A stretch of 54,007 nt of DNA from contig NZ_JAAHBQ010000043.1 in assembly GCF_020144665.1 (NCBI RefSeq), positions 1 to 54,007 on the forward strand. Reading direction: 5' to 3'. Both the position numbers and the translations under genes were made by a program. The number at the start of each line of letters is the position of its first letter. Within the stretch, counting starts at the first letter, position 1. Under the pieces are notes generated by a model, which was not told the DNA's origin, did not search any database, and saw nothing but the letters and a program-made list of their open reading frames with translations. Below are positions 8,823 to 17,619 of the stretch, one piece after another. This DNA is from Oscillatoria salina IIICB1. GTDB taxonomy: Bacteria > Cyanobacteriota > Cyanobacteriia > Cyanobacteriales > SIO1D9.

Positions 8823-9581
8823 ATGCCTCCCACAGAAGTAGAAACAGCACCAGAACAAGATCGCTATCTCGATGAATTACCCAACGATGTCGAGATGTCT
8901 CTTTTTGACCACCTCGAAGAGTTACGACTGCGAATTTTTTACTCTCTAATCGCTGGTATATTAGGTGTAATTGGCTGTTTCTTTGCTGTTCGCCCAATTG
9001 TTCGTCTGCTTGAAGTTCCTGCCCAAGGAGTAAAATTTGTTCAGTTGGCTCCAGGAGAATTTTTCTTTGTCTCTTTGAAAGTAGCAGGATATAGTGGTTT
9101 GCTCATTGCTAGTCCTTTTATCCTTTATCAAATTATTCAGTTTGTTTTACCAGGGCTGACTCGTCGGGAACGTAGCTTACTCGGACCGATAGTTTTAGGT
9201 TCAAGTATTCTCTTTTTCGTTGGATTAGCCTTTTCTTATCTTGCTCTAGTTCCGGCGGCGCTGAATTTCTTTATCAGTTACGGAGCAGATGTGGTTGAGC
9301 AACAGTGGTCAATTGACAAGTATTTTGAATTTGTGCTGCTGTTAATGTTTAGTACGGGTTTGGCGTTTCAAGTCCCGATTATTCAGTTACTTTTAGGGAC
9401 TTTGGGTATTGTCTCCTCACAGCAAATGCTGGCTGGATGGCGCTTTGTGGTTTTAGGAGCAGTAATTTTAGGCGCAGTGTTAACCCCTTCTACCGATCCT
9501 GTCACTCAATCTCTCCTCGCTGGGGCGGTACTGAGTCTTTATTTTGGCGGTATCGGTATGGTTAAGTTATTTGGTAAGTAG
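8823..9581 (+). CDS. tatC: Twin-arginine translocase subunit TatC
   Basis: A 252-residue integral membrane protein with the conserved N-terminal motif [11 protein letters not shown] (residues 28-38) that recognises twin-arginine signal peptides. It is followed by six hydrophobic segments, roughly at 38-58, 85-110, 120-145, 162-182, 205-222 and 225-245. TatC is the receptor of the Tat pathway that moves folded proteins across the thylakoid and cytoplasmic membranes. The ATG directly follows repeat DNA and is the only sensible start. It lies about 0.7 kb from petC, whose product has an RR motif, and this grouping is likely functional. Confidence 0.96.
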   Translation: MPPTEVETAPEQDRYLDELPNDVEMSLFDHLEELRLRIFYSLIAGILGVIGCFFAVRPIVRLLEVPAQGVKFVQLAPGEFFFVSLKVAGYSGLLIASPFILYQIIQFVLPGLTRRERSLLGPIVLGSSILFFVGLAFSYLALVPAALNFFISYGADVVEQQWSIDKYFEFVLLLMFSTGLAFQVPIIQLLLGTLGIVSSQQMLAGWRFVVLGAVILGAVLTPSTDPVTQSLLAGAVLSLYFGGIGMVKLFGK

Positions 9582-9602
9582 CGATCGCCACTCACTAATT
9601 CT

Positions 9603-9917
9603 TTAAACGATCCATTCTGACTCGATCTCACCCAAATCTAAAGGAATACTGACAGCTTTTCCCAGTCGAGGGCGATCGCGCGTCTTCTCAAGATACTCTT
9701 CCACTTGAGCAACTGCTCCCCACGCTTCTAAATAACTAGAAACTGCATTCAAATGCTCGATATATTCTATTTCACTCAAAGGAAACGAGGCTTGCTCTAA
9801 ATACTTCCACATCACCTGCACGTAAATCCTGCCTTTAATCTTCCTAAGCTGGATATCATAAGATTTTCCCCATTTGTTGAGCAGCAATTGTTGCAGTTCT
9901 TGTCCGGTCATGTACAC
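9603..9917 (-). CDS. DUF3067-type cyanobacterial protein
   Basis: A 104-residue soluble protein. It begins with TGQELQQLLLNKWGKSYD and has a central QVMWKYLEQASFPL segment that I associate with the DUF3067 family of cyanobacteria and chloroplasts. Residues 1-3 (MYM) could shift the start to the second ATG, MTGQEL, which is closer to the family's usual beginning. No function is known from sequence. It converges with tatC (21-bp gap) and is divergent from petC, so it may share the petC promoter region. A link to cytochrome b6f assembly would be a guess from position. Confidence 0.75.
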   Translation of the reverse strand: MYMTGQELQQLLLNKWGKSYDIQLRKIKGRIYVQVMWKYLEQASFPLSEIEYIEHLNAVSSYLEAWGAVAQVEEYLEKTRDRPRLGKAVSIPLDLGEIESEWIV

Positions 9918-10020
9918 TAATTTTTTGATTTTAACAAGGTTTATTTACAATTTTTTATAATTAGATTTTACCTCGGCTAATAAGCATTGAATACGGCTTA
10001 AGCTTTACTTCTTAATGATG

Positions 10021-10050
10021 TTGACAAACAAAAGAACAAACCACTAAGGT
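10021..10050 (+). promoter_or_regulatory. Candidate promoter of petC-petA
   Basis: TTGACA at 10021-10026 and TAAGGT at 10045-10050 are spaced by 18 bp. They lie about 220 bp upstream of the petC start in the gap between divergent genes. The -10 match is weak. The rest of the 350-bp gap shows nothing else recognisable. Confidence 0.35.
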
Positions 10051-10269
10051 AAATTTTCTGCAATAATAATCCAAGACCTCGTAAACCTTTTTAAACAACA
10101 ATGAGAGAGCAAACCGACTTGGTTGTCCAAGTATAGGTAGCTCGCAGACACAGACAAACTTAAAAATACCAGCACAGGTTTGAGCTAGGTCTAAACTGAG
10201 AAAAAGGTTAAGAAATGCAAGCTCTAGCGCCGTGCTGGCTTGAGAAAAGTATACGATTCCCTAGGAGTT

Positions 10270-10812
10270 ATGGCACAAATTTCCGGATCTTCCGATGTAC
10301 CCGATATGGGTCGTCGTCAATTCATGAACTTATTGACCTTCGGTACAATCACTGGTGTAGCAGCAGGAGCGCTGTATCCAGTTGTCAAATATTTCATTCC
10401 CCCTTCTAGCGGAGGGACAGGTGGTGGTGTCACAGCGAAAGACGCTCTAGGTAACGACATCGTTGTCAGTGATTTTTTAGCGAGTCACAGTACAGGTTCT
10501 CGGACACTCGCTCAAGGATTAAAAGGCGACCCCACCTATGTGATCGTCACAGAAGACAAAGAAATAGCTAGCTACGGATTAAATGCAGTTTGTACTCACT
10601 TAGGTTGCGTCGTTCCCTGGAATGGAAGCGAGAACAAATTTATTTGTCCTTGTCACGGTTCTCAATACAACGCAGAAGGTAAAGTCGTGCGCGGTCCGGC
10701 ACCTTTATCCTTAGCACTGGTTCACACTAATGTCACCGAAAACGACAAACTGGTATTTACAGATTGGGAAGAAACCGACTTCCGTACAGGTGAAGACCCT
10801 TGGTGGACATAA
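10270..10812 (+). CDS. petC: Cytochrome b6f complex Rieske iron-sulfur subunit
   Basis: 180 residues from the ATG at 10270, which has GGAG just upstream and gives the standard MAQISG start; the longer frame from 10240 is not needed. Residues 14-20 (GRRQFMN) are a twin-arginine motif before the single transmembrane helix (21-43), which stays uncleaved in this family. The 2Fe-2S ligands are in CTHLGC (108-113) and CPCHG (126-130), with the glycine-rich hinge SSGGTGGG at 46-53. The protein carries electrons from plastoquinol to cytochrome f on the lumen side of the thylakoid. It is followed by petA 66 bp downstream, as is usual in cyanobacteria, and probably cotranscribed. Confidence 0.98.
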   Translation: MAQISGSSDVPDMGRRQFMNLLTFGTITGVAAGALYPVVKYFIPPSSGGTGGGVTAKDALGNDIVVSDFLASHSTGSRTLAQGLKGDPTYVIVTEDKEIASYGLNAVCTHLGCVVPWNGSENKFICPCHGSQYNAEGKVVRGPAPLSLALVHTNVTENDKLVFTDWEETDFRTGEDPWWT

Positions 10813-10878
10813 AAAGAAAGATTGACGTTTGCTTGTAATTAATTTAGATACTGAATTTTGATTTCCTTTACACCAGAG

Positions 10879-11868
10879 ATGAGAACACCTTCAATCACAG
10901 CAATAGGGCGCATCCTCAAACAGAGTATCGCCAAAACAACAATCATTGCGATCGCAATGATTGCTTTTTTCTTCGCTAGCGACATCGCCCTACCTAATTC
11001 GGCGGCGGCTTATCCCTTCTGGGCGCAACAAACCGCCCCAGAAACTCCTCGCGAAACTACAGGACGAATTGTTTGCGCTAACTGCCACCTCGCAGAAAAA
11101 CCTGCTGAAGTAGAATTACCTTTGTCTGTACTACCAGACACCGTATTTGAAGCTGTCGTCAAAATCCCCTATGACTTAGATAGTCAGCAAGTGTTAGGCG
11201 ATGGTTCCAAAGGCGGTTTAAATGTCGGTGCAGTCTTAATGTTACCTGAAGGCTTCAAGATTGCTCCCCCAGAGAGAATTCCCGAAGAATTGAAGGAAAA
11301 AGTCGGGGATACCTACTTTATGCCTTATAGTGCAGACCAAGAAAACGTAATTTTGGTTGGTCCACTACCGGGAGAACAATACCAAGAAATTACCTTCCCC
11401 ATTCTTTCTCCCGATCCCAAAACTGACAAAAATGTTTACTTTGGTAAATATCCCATTCACCTAGGCGCTAACCGAGGTCGCGGTCAAGTTTACCCTACAG
11501 GTAATCCAAGCAATAACAACGTTTTCAACGCTTCGGTAGATGGTACGATCGCCGATATTAGCTTTGAAGAATATGTCGGCTACTCACTCAGCATTGAAAC
11601 TCCCGACGGGGAAACAGTCGTCGAAAATATTCCCCCAGGACCCGAATTAATTGTTTCTCAAGGACAGCTAGTAACTGCCGGAGAAGCCCTTACTAACAAT
11701 CCTAACGTTGGTGGTTTTGGTCAAGAAGATGCTGAAATTGTCTTACAAAGCCCCAATCGCATCAAGTGGTTGTTGATATTTATCGCCGGAATTATGCTTG
11801 CACAACTATTGCTGATTATCAAGAAGAAGCAAGTAGAAAGAGTCCAAGCTGCGGAAATGAATTTCTAA
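10879..11868 (+). CDS. petA: Apocytochrome f
   Basis: 329 residues from the ATG at 10879; a TTG seven codons earlier is possible. Residues 1-44 are a Sec signal peptide ending SAAA. The mature protein begins at Tyr45 (YPFWAQ), the tyrosine whose amino group is the axial haem ligand in cytochrome f. The c-type haem site CANCH is at 66-70. The C terminus has one transmembrane helix ([17 protein letters not shown]) and a short basic stromal tail. It is the lumenal electron acceptor from the Rieske protein and passes electrons to plastocyanin or cytochrome c6. A strong terminator follows 22 bp after the stop, closing the petCA operon. Confidence 0.98.
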   Translation: MRTPSITAIGRILKQSIAKTTIIAIAMIAFFFASDIALPNSAAAYPFWAQQTAPETPRETTGRIVCANCHLAEKPAEVELPLSVLPDTVFEAVVKIPYDLDSQQVLGDGSKGGLNVGAVLMLPEGFKIAPPERIPEELKEKVGDTYFMPYSADQENVILVGPLPGEQYQEITFPILSPDPKTDKNVYFGKYPIHLGANRGRGQVYPTGNPSNNNVFNASVDGTIADISFEEYVGYSLSIETPDGETVVENIPPGPELIVSQGQLVTAGEALTNNPNVGGFGQEDAEIVLQSPNRIKWLLIFIAGIMLAQLLLIIKKKQVERVQAAEMNF

Positions 11869-11890
11869 GTTTCTCCGCTTCAATTTAGTT

Positions 11891-11931
11891 AAGACTACAA
11901 AAGCTTTAAATGCTTTTGTAGTCTTTTTTTT
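11891..11931 (+). terminator. Rho-independent terminator of petCA
   Basis: A perfect 14-bp stem, AAGACTACAAAAGC (11891-11904) with GCTTTTGTAGTCTT (11912-11925), has a 7-base loop and a T tract to 11931. It is the clearest terminator in the window. Confidence 0.9.
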
Positions 11932-12095
11932 GAGAATTGTTCTGGATTAATACCTTTTTCGCGCAAATGCTGTAATAATTTTTGGTAGTGTTGTTGTTCT
12001 TGTTCGAGTTGCGCGATCGCCTCTTCAGCCCGTTGTGCTAATTCCACCTAAGTGAGAAACTTAACTCCATCAGGACGATAAATTACAGCTATTTG
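11893..12095 (-). pseudogene. Remnant of a Uma2-family gene (C-terminal part)
   Basis: The minus strand reads IAVIYRPDGVKFLT, then a TAG stop near 12050, then in the same frame VELAQRAEEAIAQLEQEQQ and a coiled-coil tail with LREKGINPEQF. That order, a YRPDG strand followed by an AEQ-rich coil and a short tail, is the usual end of Uma2 proteins. The catalytic N-terminal part is absent. The frame runs into the left arm of the petA terminator. It is a decayed fragment, not a working gene. Confidence 0.65.
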
Positions 12096-12251
12096 TAAAT
12101 TGTAAAAAGATGAGGGACTAGGAACTAACGATCGCTACTAATTATCAACTATTAACGAGCAACTGCTAAGATAAAAAGTTTTCAGTAGAATAGGGAAAAA
12201 CCAGCGATCGCTGCTGAGACTAAAACTTGGTAAAACCGCAAAAAAACAGAG

Positions 12252-14027
12252 ATGAATACAATATTAGCAGGTCGTTATCAGGTCGTGAAACACTTAGGTG
12301 GTGGGGGTTTTGGTCAGACTTTTCTGGCGAAAGATACTCATTTACCAGGTCATCCTCATTGTGTGGTGAAGCAACTGAAGCCAAAAATTGAGGATGCAGC
12401 TACCCTAGAGGTAGCCAAACGTCTTTTTGACCGCGAGGCAGAAACATTATATAAATTAGGCGATCGCGATCGCATTCCTCGACTGTTGGCTCACTTTGAG
12501 CAAAATCAAGAATTTTATCTGGTTCAAGAATATATTCCAGGTATTTCTCTCGACGAAGAAATTACTCCCAGTAAGCAGTTAAGTGAAACTCATGTCAGAA
12601 CACTTTTAACCGATATTCTTGAAGTGTTAGCATTTGTTCATCAGGAAAATGTCATTCATCGCGATCTTAAACCTGCTAATCTGATTCGCCGCGAAAAAGA
12701 TGGCAAAATAGTTTTAATTGACTTTGGCGCGGTTAAGTACAGCACGCAAGCAAGTAGTCTTCAAGGAGAAACCAGTTTAACGATCGCGGTAGGTTCTCCT
12801 GGTTATATGCCGAGCGAACAACAAGCTTTTAAACCTCGTTTTAGTAGTGATGTCTATGCGGTGGGAATTCTGGCTTTGCAGGCTTTAAGTGGTTTATCAG
12901 CCCGCGATCTACCTCAAGATGACAATGGAGAATTTGTTTGTCATTTATTACCCAATCGTACCCCAATCGATCCTAATTTCGCCGCAGTAATTGAAAAAAT
13001 GGTGCGCTACGATTATCGTCAGCGCTATCAAAATGCTGGGGAAGCCCTCGCTGCACTGAAACAACTACCACCACTAGAGCAACAAGTAGGTTACGATACA
13101 CCAACTATTTGCACTCCGGTTGCACCAAAATCACCGACAACCCCACAAAATAGCGATCTACCAACTCAACCTTTAGTACCTGCTAAAGCTGTAGTTAATA
13201 GCGACTTACCGACACAAAAATTAGCTCAACCGGAATCTAACCCAGAGGTAAACAGCTACACACCAACAGAAGTAATTAGTCAACCAAAAACCGCACCTCA
13301 AACTGAGAAAACCCCAAGCAAAAACTGTCCGAAATCCTTTCCGAAACCTTTAGCGATCGCAGGTATGGTAGCAGCAGTGGGTTTAAGTTTATTCCTGGGT
13401 ACAACTTATCTATTTTCTGAAGATCCAGAAGCGTCTGTCGAGATTGCACGAGAGACTAACTTAAGCGCAGACGAACTTTTACTCAAAGCAGACGAATTGC
13501 GTAAAGCCGAAAAATATCTAAGAGCGATCGCCACTTACCAACAAGCGATCGCCCTAGACTCAGAAATTCCTGAAGCTTATTGGGGACTTTGCTACAGCCT
13601 GAACCAAACTTTAGCATCTCGACGCGCCCTCGAAGCTTGCAATCGCGCCCTCGAACTCAACCCTAACTATCCCGAAGCATTTTGGAGTAAAGGTACAGCC
13701 TTAGCAGACTTACAAAAACCAGCAGAAGCGATCGACGCTTACGATCGCGCGATCGCCCTCGAGCCTAATTTTGCTCAAGTTTGGAATAATCGCGGCACTG
13801 CTTTAATGGAACTAGAACTTTACCAAGAAGCTTTAACAGCCTTTGAGAAAGCAGCCGAGATCGATCCTAACTTTGTGGACGCTTGGGCAAACCGAGGTGG
13901 AGCATTATGGGCGCTGCAACGCTACGACGATGCGATCGCTTCTATGGATAAAGCACTGGAAATCAATCCCAATCATCCCAATGCTAACGATTTACGTCAG
14001 CAAGCCAGACGCGAACTGGGACGTTAA
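12252..14027 (+). CDS. Serine/threonine protein kinase with C-terminal TPR repeats
   Basis: 591 residues. The kinase domain (about 9-275) has the glycine loop GGGGFG (16-21), ATP lysine in VVKQLK (Lys40), catalytic loop HRDLKPAN (Asp138) and DFGAVK (157-162). A Pro/Thr-rich linker with three LPTQ-like repeats (280-350) leads to one transmembrane segment near 370-390. Residues 405-590 form TPR repeats (for example AIDAYDRAIALEPN, ALTAFEKAAEIDPN). This is the common cyanobacterial layout of a cytoplasmic Hanks-type kinase with a sensing or binding repeat domain across the membrane. The substrate is unknown. It stands alone, upstream of a convergent fasciclin gene. Confidence 0.93.
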   Translation: MNTILAGRYQVVKHLGGGGFGQTFLAKDTHLPGHPHCVVKQLKPKIEDAATLEVAKRLFDREAETLYKLGDRDRIPRLLAHFEQNQEFYLVQEYIPGISLDEEITPSKQLSETHVRTLLTDILEVLAFVHQENVIHRDLKPANLIRREKDGKIVLIDFGAVKYSTQASSLQGETSLTIAVGSPGYMPSEQQAFKPRFSSDVYAVGILALQALSGLSARDLPQDDNGEFVCHLLPNRTPIDPNFAAVIEKMVRYDYRQRYQNAGEALAALKQLPPLEQQVGYDTPTICTPVAPKSPTTPQNSDLPTQPLVPAKAVVNSDLPTQKLAQPESNPEVNSYTPTEVISQPKTAPQTEKTPSKNCPKSFPKPLAIAGMVAAVGLSLFLGTTYLFSEDPEASVEIARETNLSADELLLKADELRKAEKYLRAIATYQQAIALDSEIPEAYWGLCYSLNQTLASRRALEACNRALELNPNYPEAFWSKGTALADLQKPAEAIDAYDRAIALEPNFAQVWNNRGTALMELELYQEALTAFEKAAEIDPNFVDAWANRGGALWALQRYDDAIASMDKALEINPNHPNANDLRQQARRELGR

Positions 14028-14118
14028 CTTCCTCTCAATCTTAGTTGGACTTTAATCCCGACTTTGAGACAAAGAAGGAACCAAAGCCCAACTACAAACT
14101 TTTTTTAACTTCTGTTTG

Positions 14119-14778
14119 TTACCACAGCGCCCGAATTGGTTGTGGAGTTGTCGTTGTTGTGCGAGTTTGCGTTAGCGCCAAAACACGAACCCGCAGATTT
14201 CTCGGAAGTAACACCCGGTTAACAGTATGGATAACTCCATTACTAGCTTCAATATCTGCTTCAGTCACCCTCGCATCATTAACAACTACACCACTGTCAC
14301 TCGTATTGATAGCTACACCACCACCAACAGTATTCAAACCACCACTTCTCAAATCGCTAGCAGTTTGCTTCCCTTGGACGACATGATAAGTTAAAACTTG
14401 TCTGAGTAGGGGTTTGTTTTCTGGTTTGAGTAGCGCATCTACAGTTCCTGATGGTAAAGCTTCAAAAGCATCATTAGTCGGAGCGAAAACAGTATAATTT
14501 TGACTACCAGACAAAGTTGTATCCAAATCGGCGGCTTCAACGGCGGCAGCAAATGTACTTAAGTTTTCATTCTCTTTGGCGACTTCTACCAAGTTGCCGA
14601 CATTTCTGGTTTGAGCCAAGTAGGTGTCAATTTTGGTCGAGTTTGCTGGAGCATTGAAGAGAGGCTGACGAGATTCTACCTCCGCTAAAGCACTAGTGCT
14701 AGGAAAAGCACTTAAGCCGACTACCGCAGTTAAAGCAGTTAATTTCACGAACAATGATAAGTGGGAAACCCGTTTCAT
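14119..14778 (-). CDS. Fasciclin (FAS1) domain secreted protein
   Basis: About 219 residues from the ATG at 14778 (a TTG three codons earlier is less likely). A signal peptide covers residues 1-33 (LSLFVKLTALTAVVGLSAF, then an ALA site). A FAS1 domain fills about 58-200, with the H1 box YTVFAPTNDAFEAL, the YHVV motif and the closing NGVIHTVNRVLLP. FAS1 proteins mediate adhesion or matrix contacts at the cell surface. The protein ends in a Thr-rich tail (QTRTTTTTPQP). It converges with the kinase gene. Binding partners cannot be told from sequence. Confidence 0.93.
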   Translation of the reverse strand: MKRVSHLSLFVKLTALTAVVGLSAFPSTSALAEVESRQPLFNAPANSTKIDTYLAQTRNVGNLVEVAKENENLSTFAAAVEAADLDTTLSGSQNYTVFAPTNDAFEALPSGTVDALLKPENKPLLRQVLTYHVVQGKQTASDLRSGGLNTVGGGVAINTSDSGVVVNDARVTEADIEASNGVIHTVNRVLLPRNLRVRVLALTQTRTTTTTPQPIRALW

Positions 14779-15165
14779 AGTTTGCAAGCATTTTCTCTAG
14801 TTTTGTTCACGATTTTACCTTATAAATCAAACTTGTAAATTCTTGACAAAAAATTTAATCGAGATTAGAGATTTTCCTCTCACTATAATGTCCAATAAGC
14901 TAATTTTACTTATCGATCGAAGAGGTTAGATTAATTCGATCTGAGGAAAGAAGCGCGTAAGTTAACTAGACCCTAGTTGATTATTGACACATAGCTTTTT
15001 TTGTGTAACTAAGATCTCCCATCAAAGACAATCTTACTCGGTAAAATTTCCTGTTTGTACTTCCATACTCTTGAATTAGATTAGATTTACAAAGCACAAG
15101 CCGAGATGGATGATTAAAATTCGAGCTAATCTGGAAATAATAGCTAGTAAGTGTGAGGGTCGGAA
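14779..15165. other. Intergenic region between divergent fasciclin and cyclase genes
   Basis: About 390 bp without a gene. One sigma70-like candidate promoter toward the cyclase (14984-15011) is visible. The -35 region overlaps an ACACA...TGTGT inverted repeat around a T7 run. Otherwise I see only AT-rich sequence. Confidence 0.5.
14984..15011 (+). promoter_or_regulatory. Candidate promoter for the FHA-GAF-cyclase gene
   Basis: TTGACA (14984-14989) and TAACTA (15006-15011) with a 16-bp spacer, about 155 bp upstream of the gene. The -35 matches well, the -10 only partly. Confidence 0.3.
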
Positions 15166-16791
15166 GTGCGTTATTTAATTTCTGCTCCAGATACGCCAGA
15201 AGAGGGAAGACATGAGTTAAAAATTGGTGTAAACACGATCGGACGCGCTCCAGATAATAGTATCGTGGTTATGCACGGCAGTATATCCCGTCACCATGCT
15301 GAAATCAACTTAACTGAATCTCGCTGTACGATCCAGGATCTCCAAAGCAGTAATCATACTTTTGTTAATGAGGTAAAAATCGATCGCTGGGATCTCAAAG
15401 ATGGCGATCTGATTCGTTGCGGTAATGTGATTTTTAAGTTTGTTACTCTTCCTCTTTCCGCAGTAAATAATCGGGAAGAGGAAGAAATTCCAGCAACTAT
15501 TGTGCGGCAATTTACTCCCGAACCTACCAGCGTAATGATGCAAGATTTGCTCGATGAGGGACAAGTTGCTGGTTCGGTTTTGCGAATTAAACAACATAAC
15601 CGAGAACAGCGATCGCTGGATAAGTTACAAATTTTATTAGAAGTTAGTAAGGAGTTATCTTCTCCGGAAACTTACGATGGTTTGCTTTTCAAAATTCTCG
15701 ATTTACTTTTGCAAATTATGAATGTAGATCGAGCCGCAATTCTCTTAGTTAATGAAACCAGGAAACAGTTAGAAGCGAAAGCGGTTAAATCTCGTCCTGG
15801 AGTAACTACTGATTATCAATTTTACAGTAAAAAGATTACTAATACAGTCCTGGAAAGTGGTAAAGCAATCTTAACTGCTGACGCGACAAGCGATAATCGT
15901 TTCAGTGGTTCTGAATCGATTTTAGCACAAGCAATTCAAGCTTCGATGTGCGTACCTTTAAAACCGCGAGATCGAACAATTGGAGTTTTGTATGTAGATA
16001 ATTTGTCTGTCTCTAATCTTTATTCTGATGAAGATGTAGAATTTTTAACAGCCCTAGCTAATCAAGCCGCGATCGCGATCGATAATGCTCAACTTTTCCA
16101 AAAGATGCAAGCGGAAGCCAAGCTACGCGGTAAACTCGAACGTTTCTTTCCGGAAACTATTAGTAAAAAAATTAAAGAATCAGAAAATTTAGCTATTACT
16201 GAAGCCGAAGTTACTGCTGTTTTTTCCGACATTAGTGGCTACACGAAAATGTCTTCCCAAATGAGTCCTCGTCAAGTAATTGAAATGCTCAATCAATACT
16301 TTCAAATTATGGTCGAGGAAATTGTTTTTCCTTATGAAGGTACTTTAGAAAAATACATCGGCGATGCTCTTTTAGCAGTTTGGGGTGTTCCTTATCAACG
16401 CCCAGATGATGCCGATCGCGCTGTGCGTGCTGCCATTGAAATGCAACGGGCTGTTGGTCGCTTTAATAACAGTTGGATGCAGCAAGGAAATCAACCGATT
16501 TCAATTCATATTGGTATTAATACAGGTAAAGCCGCCGCCGGAAATATTGGCTCTAAAAGATTAATTCAGTTTGCCACAATTGGCGATACAACTAATGTCG
16601 CTAGTCGGGTTTGTACGGCGGCGGAAGCTGATGAAATTATGATTTCTCAAAGCACTTTTGATAAGCTTAAAGACCAAACTATTCCTTTAGAAAAACTACC
16701 TCCAGTTATGGTTAAAGGAAAAGATGAACCTCTACAGCTTTATAAGGTACTTTGGCAACAAATAAAATCTGTAGCCACCAATGTTTCTTGA
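15166..16791 (+). CDS. FHA-GAF class III adenylate/guanylate cyclase
   Basis: 541 residues from a GTG start, the first start consistent with a complete FHA domain. The FHA domain (1-95) has IGRAPDNS and SRHHAEI, the phosphothreonine-binding residues. A GAF domain (about 165-310) ends in ALANQAAIAIDNAQLF. The class III cyclase domain (about 345-525) has FSDISGYTKM with a metal Asp, the second metal Asp in EKYIGDALLAVWG, and TIGDTTNVASRV. The Lys in EKYIGD and the Asp in IGDTT fit ATP as substrate, so cAMP is the likelier product, though cGMP cannot be excluded. No membrane segments. FHA suggests input from a Ser/Thr kinase; one is encoded about 1.1 kb upstream, but a link is only inferred. Confidence 0.93.
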   Translation: MRYLISAPDTPEEGRHELKIGVNTIGRAPDNSIVVMHGSISRHHAEINLTESRCTIQDLQSSNHTFVNEVKIDRWDLKDGDLIRCGNVIFKFVTLPLSAVNNREEEEIPATIVRQFTPEPTSVMMQDLLDEGQVAGSVLRIKQHNREQRSLDKLQILLEVSKELSSPETYDGLLFKILDLLLQIMNVDRAAILLVNETRKQLEAKAVKSRPGVTTDYQFYSKKITNTVLESGKAILTADATSDNRFSGSESILAQAIQASMCVPLKPRDRTIGVLYVDNLSVSNLYSDEDVEFLTALANQAAIAIDNAQLFQKMQAEAKLRGKLERFFPETISKKIKESENLAITEAEVTAVFSDISGYTKMSSQMSPRQVIEMLNQYFQIMVEEIVFPYEGTLEKYIGDALLAVWGVPYQRPDDADRAVRAAIEMQRAVGRFNNSWMQQGNQPISIHIGINTGKAAAGNIGSKRLIQFATIGDTTNVASRVCTAAEADEIMISQSTFDKLKDQTIPLEKLPPVMVKGKDEPLQLYKVLWQQIKSVATNVS

Positions 16792-16862
16792 ATATAGCAA
16801 TTATTAATTCTAACAATTTCGTGTTAATTTTAACTAAGTAGTTCTCATGAACTAAGAAAATT

Positions 16863-17560
16863 ATGGTTTCCGAACTGCAATCTCCAAATCAAACCGAAGT
16901 CATCTATCCTGAGAGTGATGGTAAGCCGATGGCGGACAATACCAAACAGTTTCGCTGGATTGTCGTAATTAAAGAAAATTTAGAATGGCTTTTTGCTAGC
17001 GATCGCGATGTTTTTGTTGCCGGGGATTTATTTTGGTATCCAGTGGAAGGAAATAACCGGATTGTTAGCGCTCCCGACACAATGGTAGTCTTTGGGAGAC
17101 CGAAAGGCGAGACTCCTTCGGAGACGCTTCGCGAACGCCCCTGCTACAAACAAGGGGAAGAGGGAGGAATCGCACCGCAAGTCGTGTTTGAAATTCGTTC
17201 CCCGACAAACAGCCGCACAGAAATGGACAGAAAGCTGTTATTCTACGATCGCTATGGGGTTGAAGAATACTACATCTACGATCGCGATCGCCAGAGTTTG
17301 AGCGGTTGGTTACGAGCAGAAGAAGGGTTAGACGCGATCGAGGAAATTAACGGCTGGGTTAGTCCTCGTTTGGGTATTCGTTTCGATCGTCTGGGGAAGA
17401 GTTAATAATTTATCGTCCCGACGATCGACAGTTTTTCTCTTATGGTCAACTTCTCGAACAAGAGAAACAACGAGCCGAACAAGCAGAGCAACGACTTCGA
17501 GAAACCGAAGCAATGCTACAACAATATCGAGAACGTTTTGGCGACTTACCTGAATCTTAG
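16863..17560 (+). pseudogene. Uma2-family (PD-(D/E)XK) protein, frameshifted near its end
   Basis: The first frame (16863-17405, 180 residues) has the Uma2 nuclease-like core: SAPDTMVVFGRPKG, APQVVFEIRSP, the KLLFYDRYGVEEYYIYD block and a C-terminal WVSPRLGIRF. It then stops abruptly after LGKS. Shifting by one base at the G run 17397-17400 restores ELIIYRPDDRQFFSYGQLL and the usual coiled tail EKQRAEQAEQRLRETEA, ending at a TAG at 17558-17560. One lost G (CTG GGG GAA GAG to CTG GGG AAG AG) explains it. Residues 79-92 hold an extra segment coded by a palindromic repeat (see 17098-17145). Uma2 proteins are very numerous in cyanobacteria and their physiological role is largely unknown. A sequencing error in the G run could mimic the frameshift. 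Confidence 0.8.
17098..17145. repeat. Palindromic repeat inserted in frame in the Uma2 gene
   Basis: Two nested palindromes are visible: CTCCTTCGGAG and, 6 bases on, TTCGCGAA. Most Uma2 proteins read RPKGDRGSYKQ at this place, so this copy has an additional segment reading ETPSETLRERP. The sequence type, GAGACTCCTTCGGAGACGC, resembles small dispersed palindromes common between genes of filamentous cyanobacteria. Confidence 0.65.
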
Positions 17561-17619
17561 AGATAATTTCGTGGTGGCGATCGCTTTTATCCTTCCAGCG
17601 ATCGCCACAGATCTTGCTC

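Noticed and set aside
10215-10409. 64-residue plus-strand frame before petC
   Set aside because: Overlaps the petC start in another frame, and the PetC reading is unambiguous.
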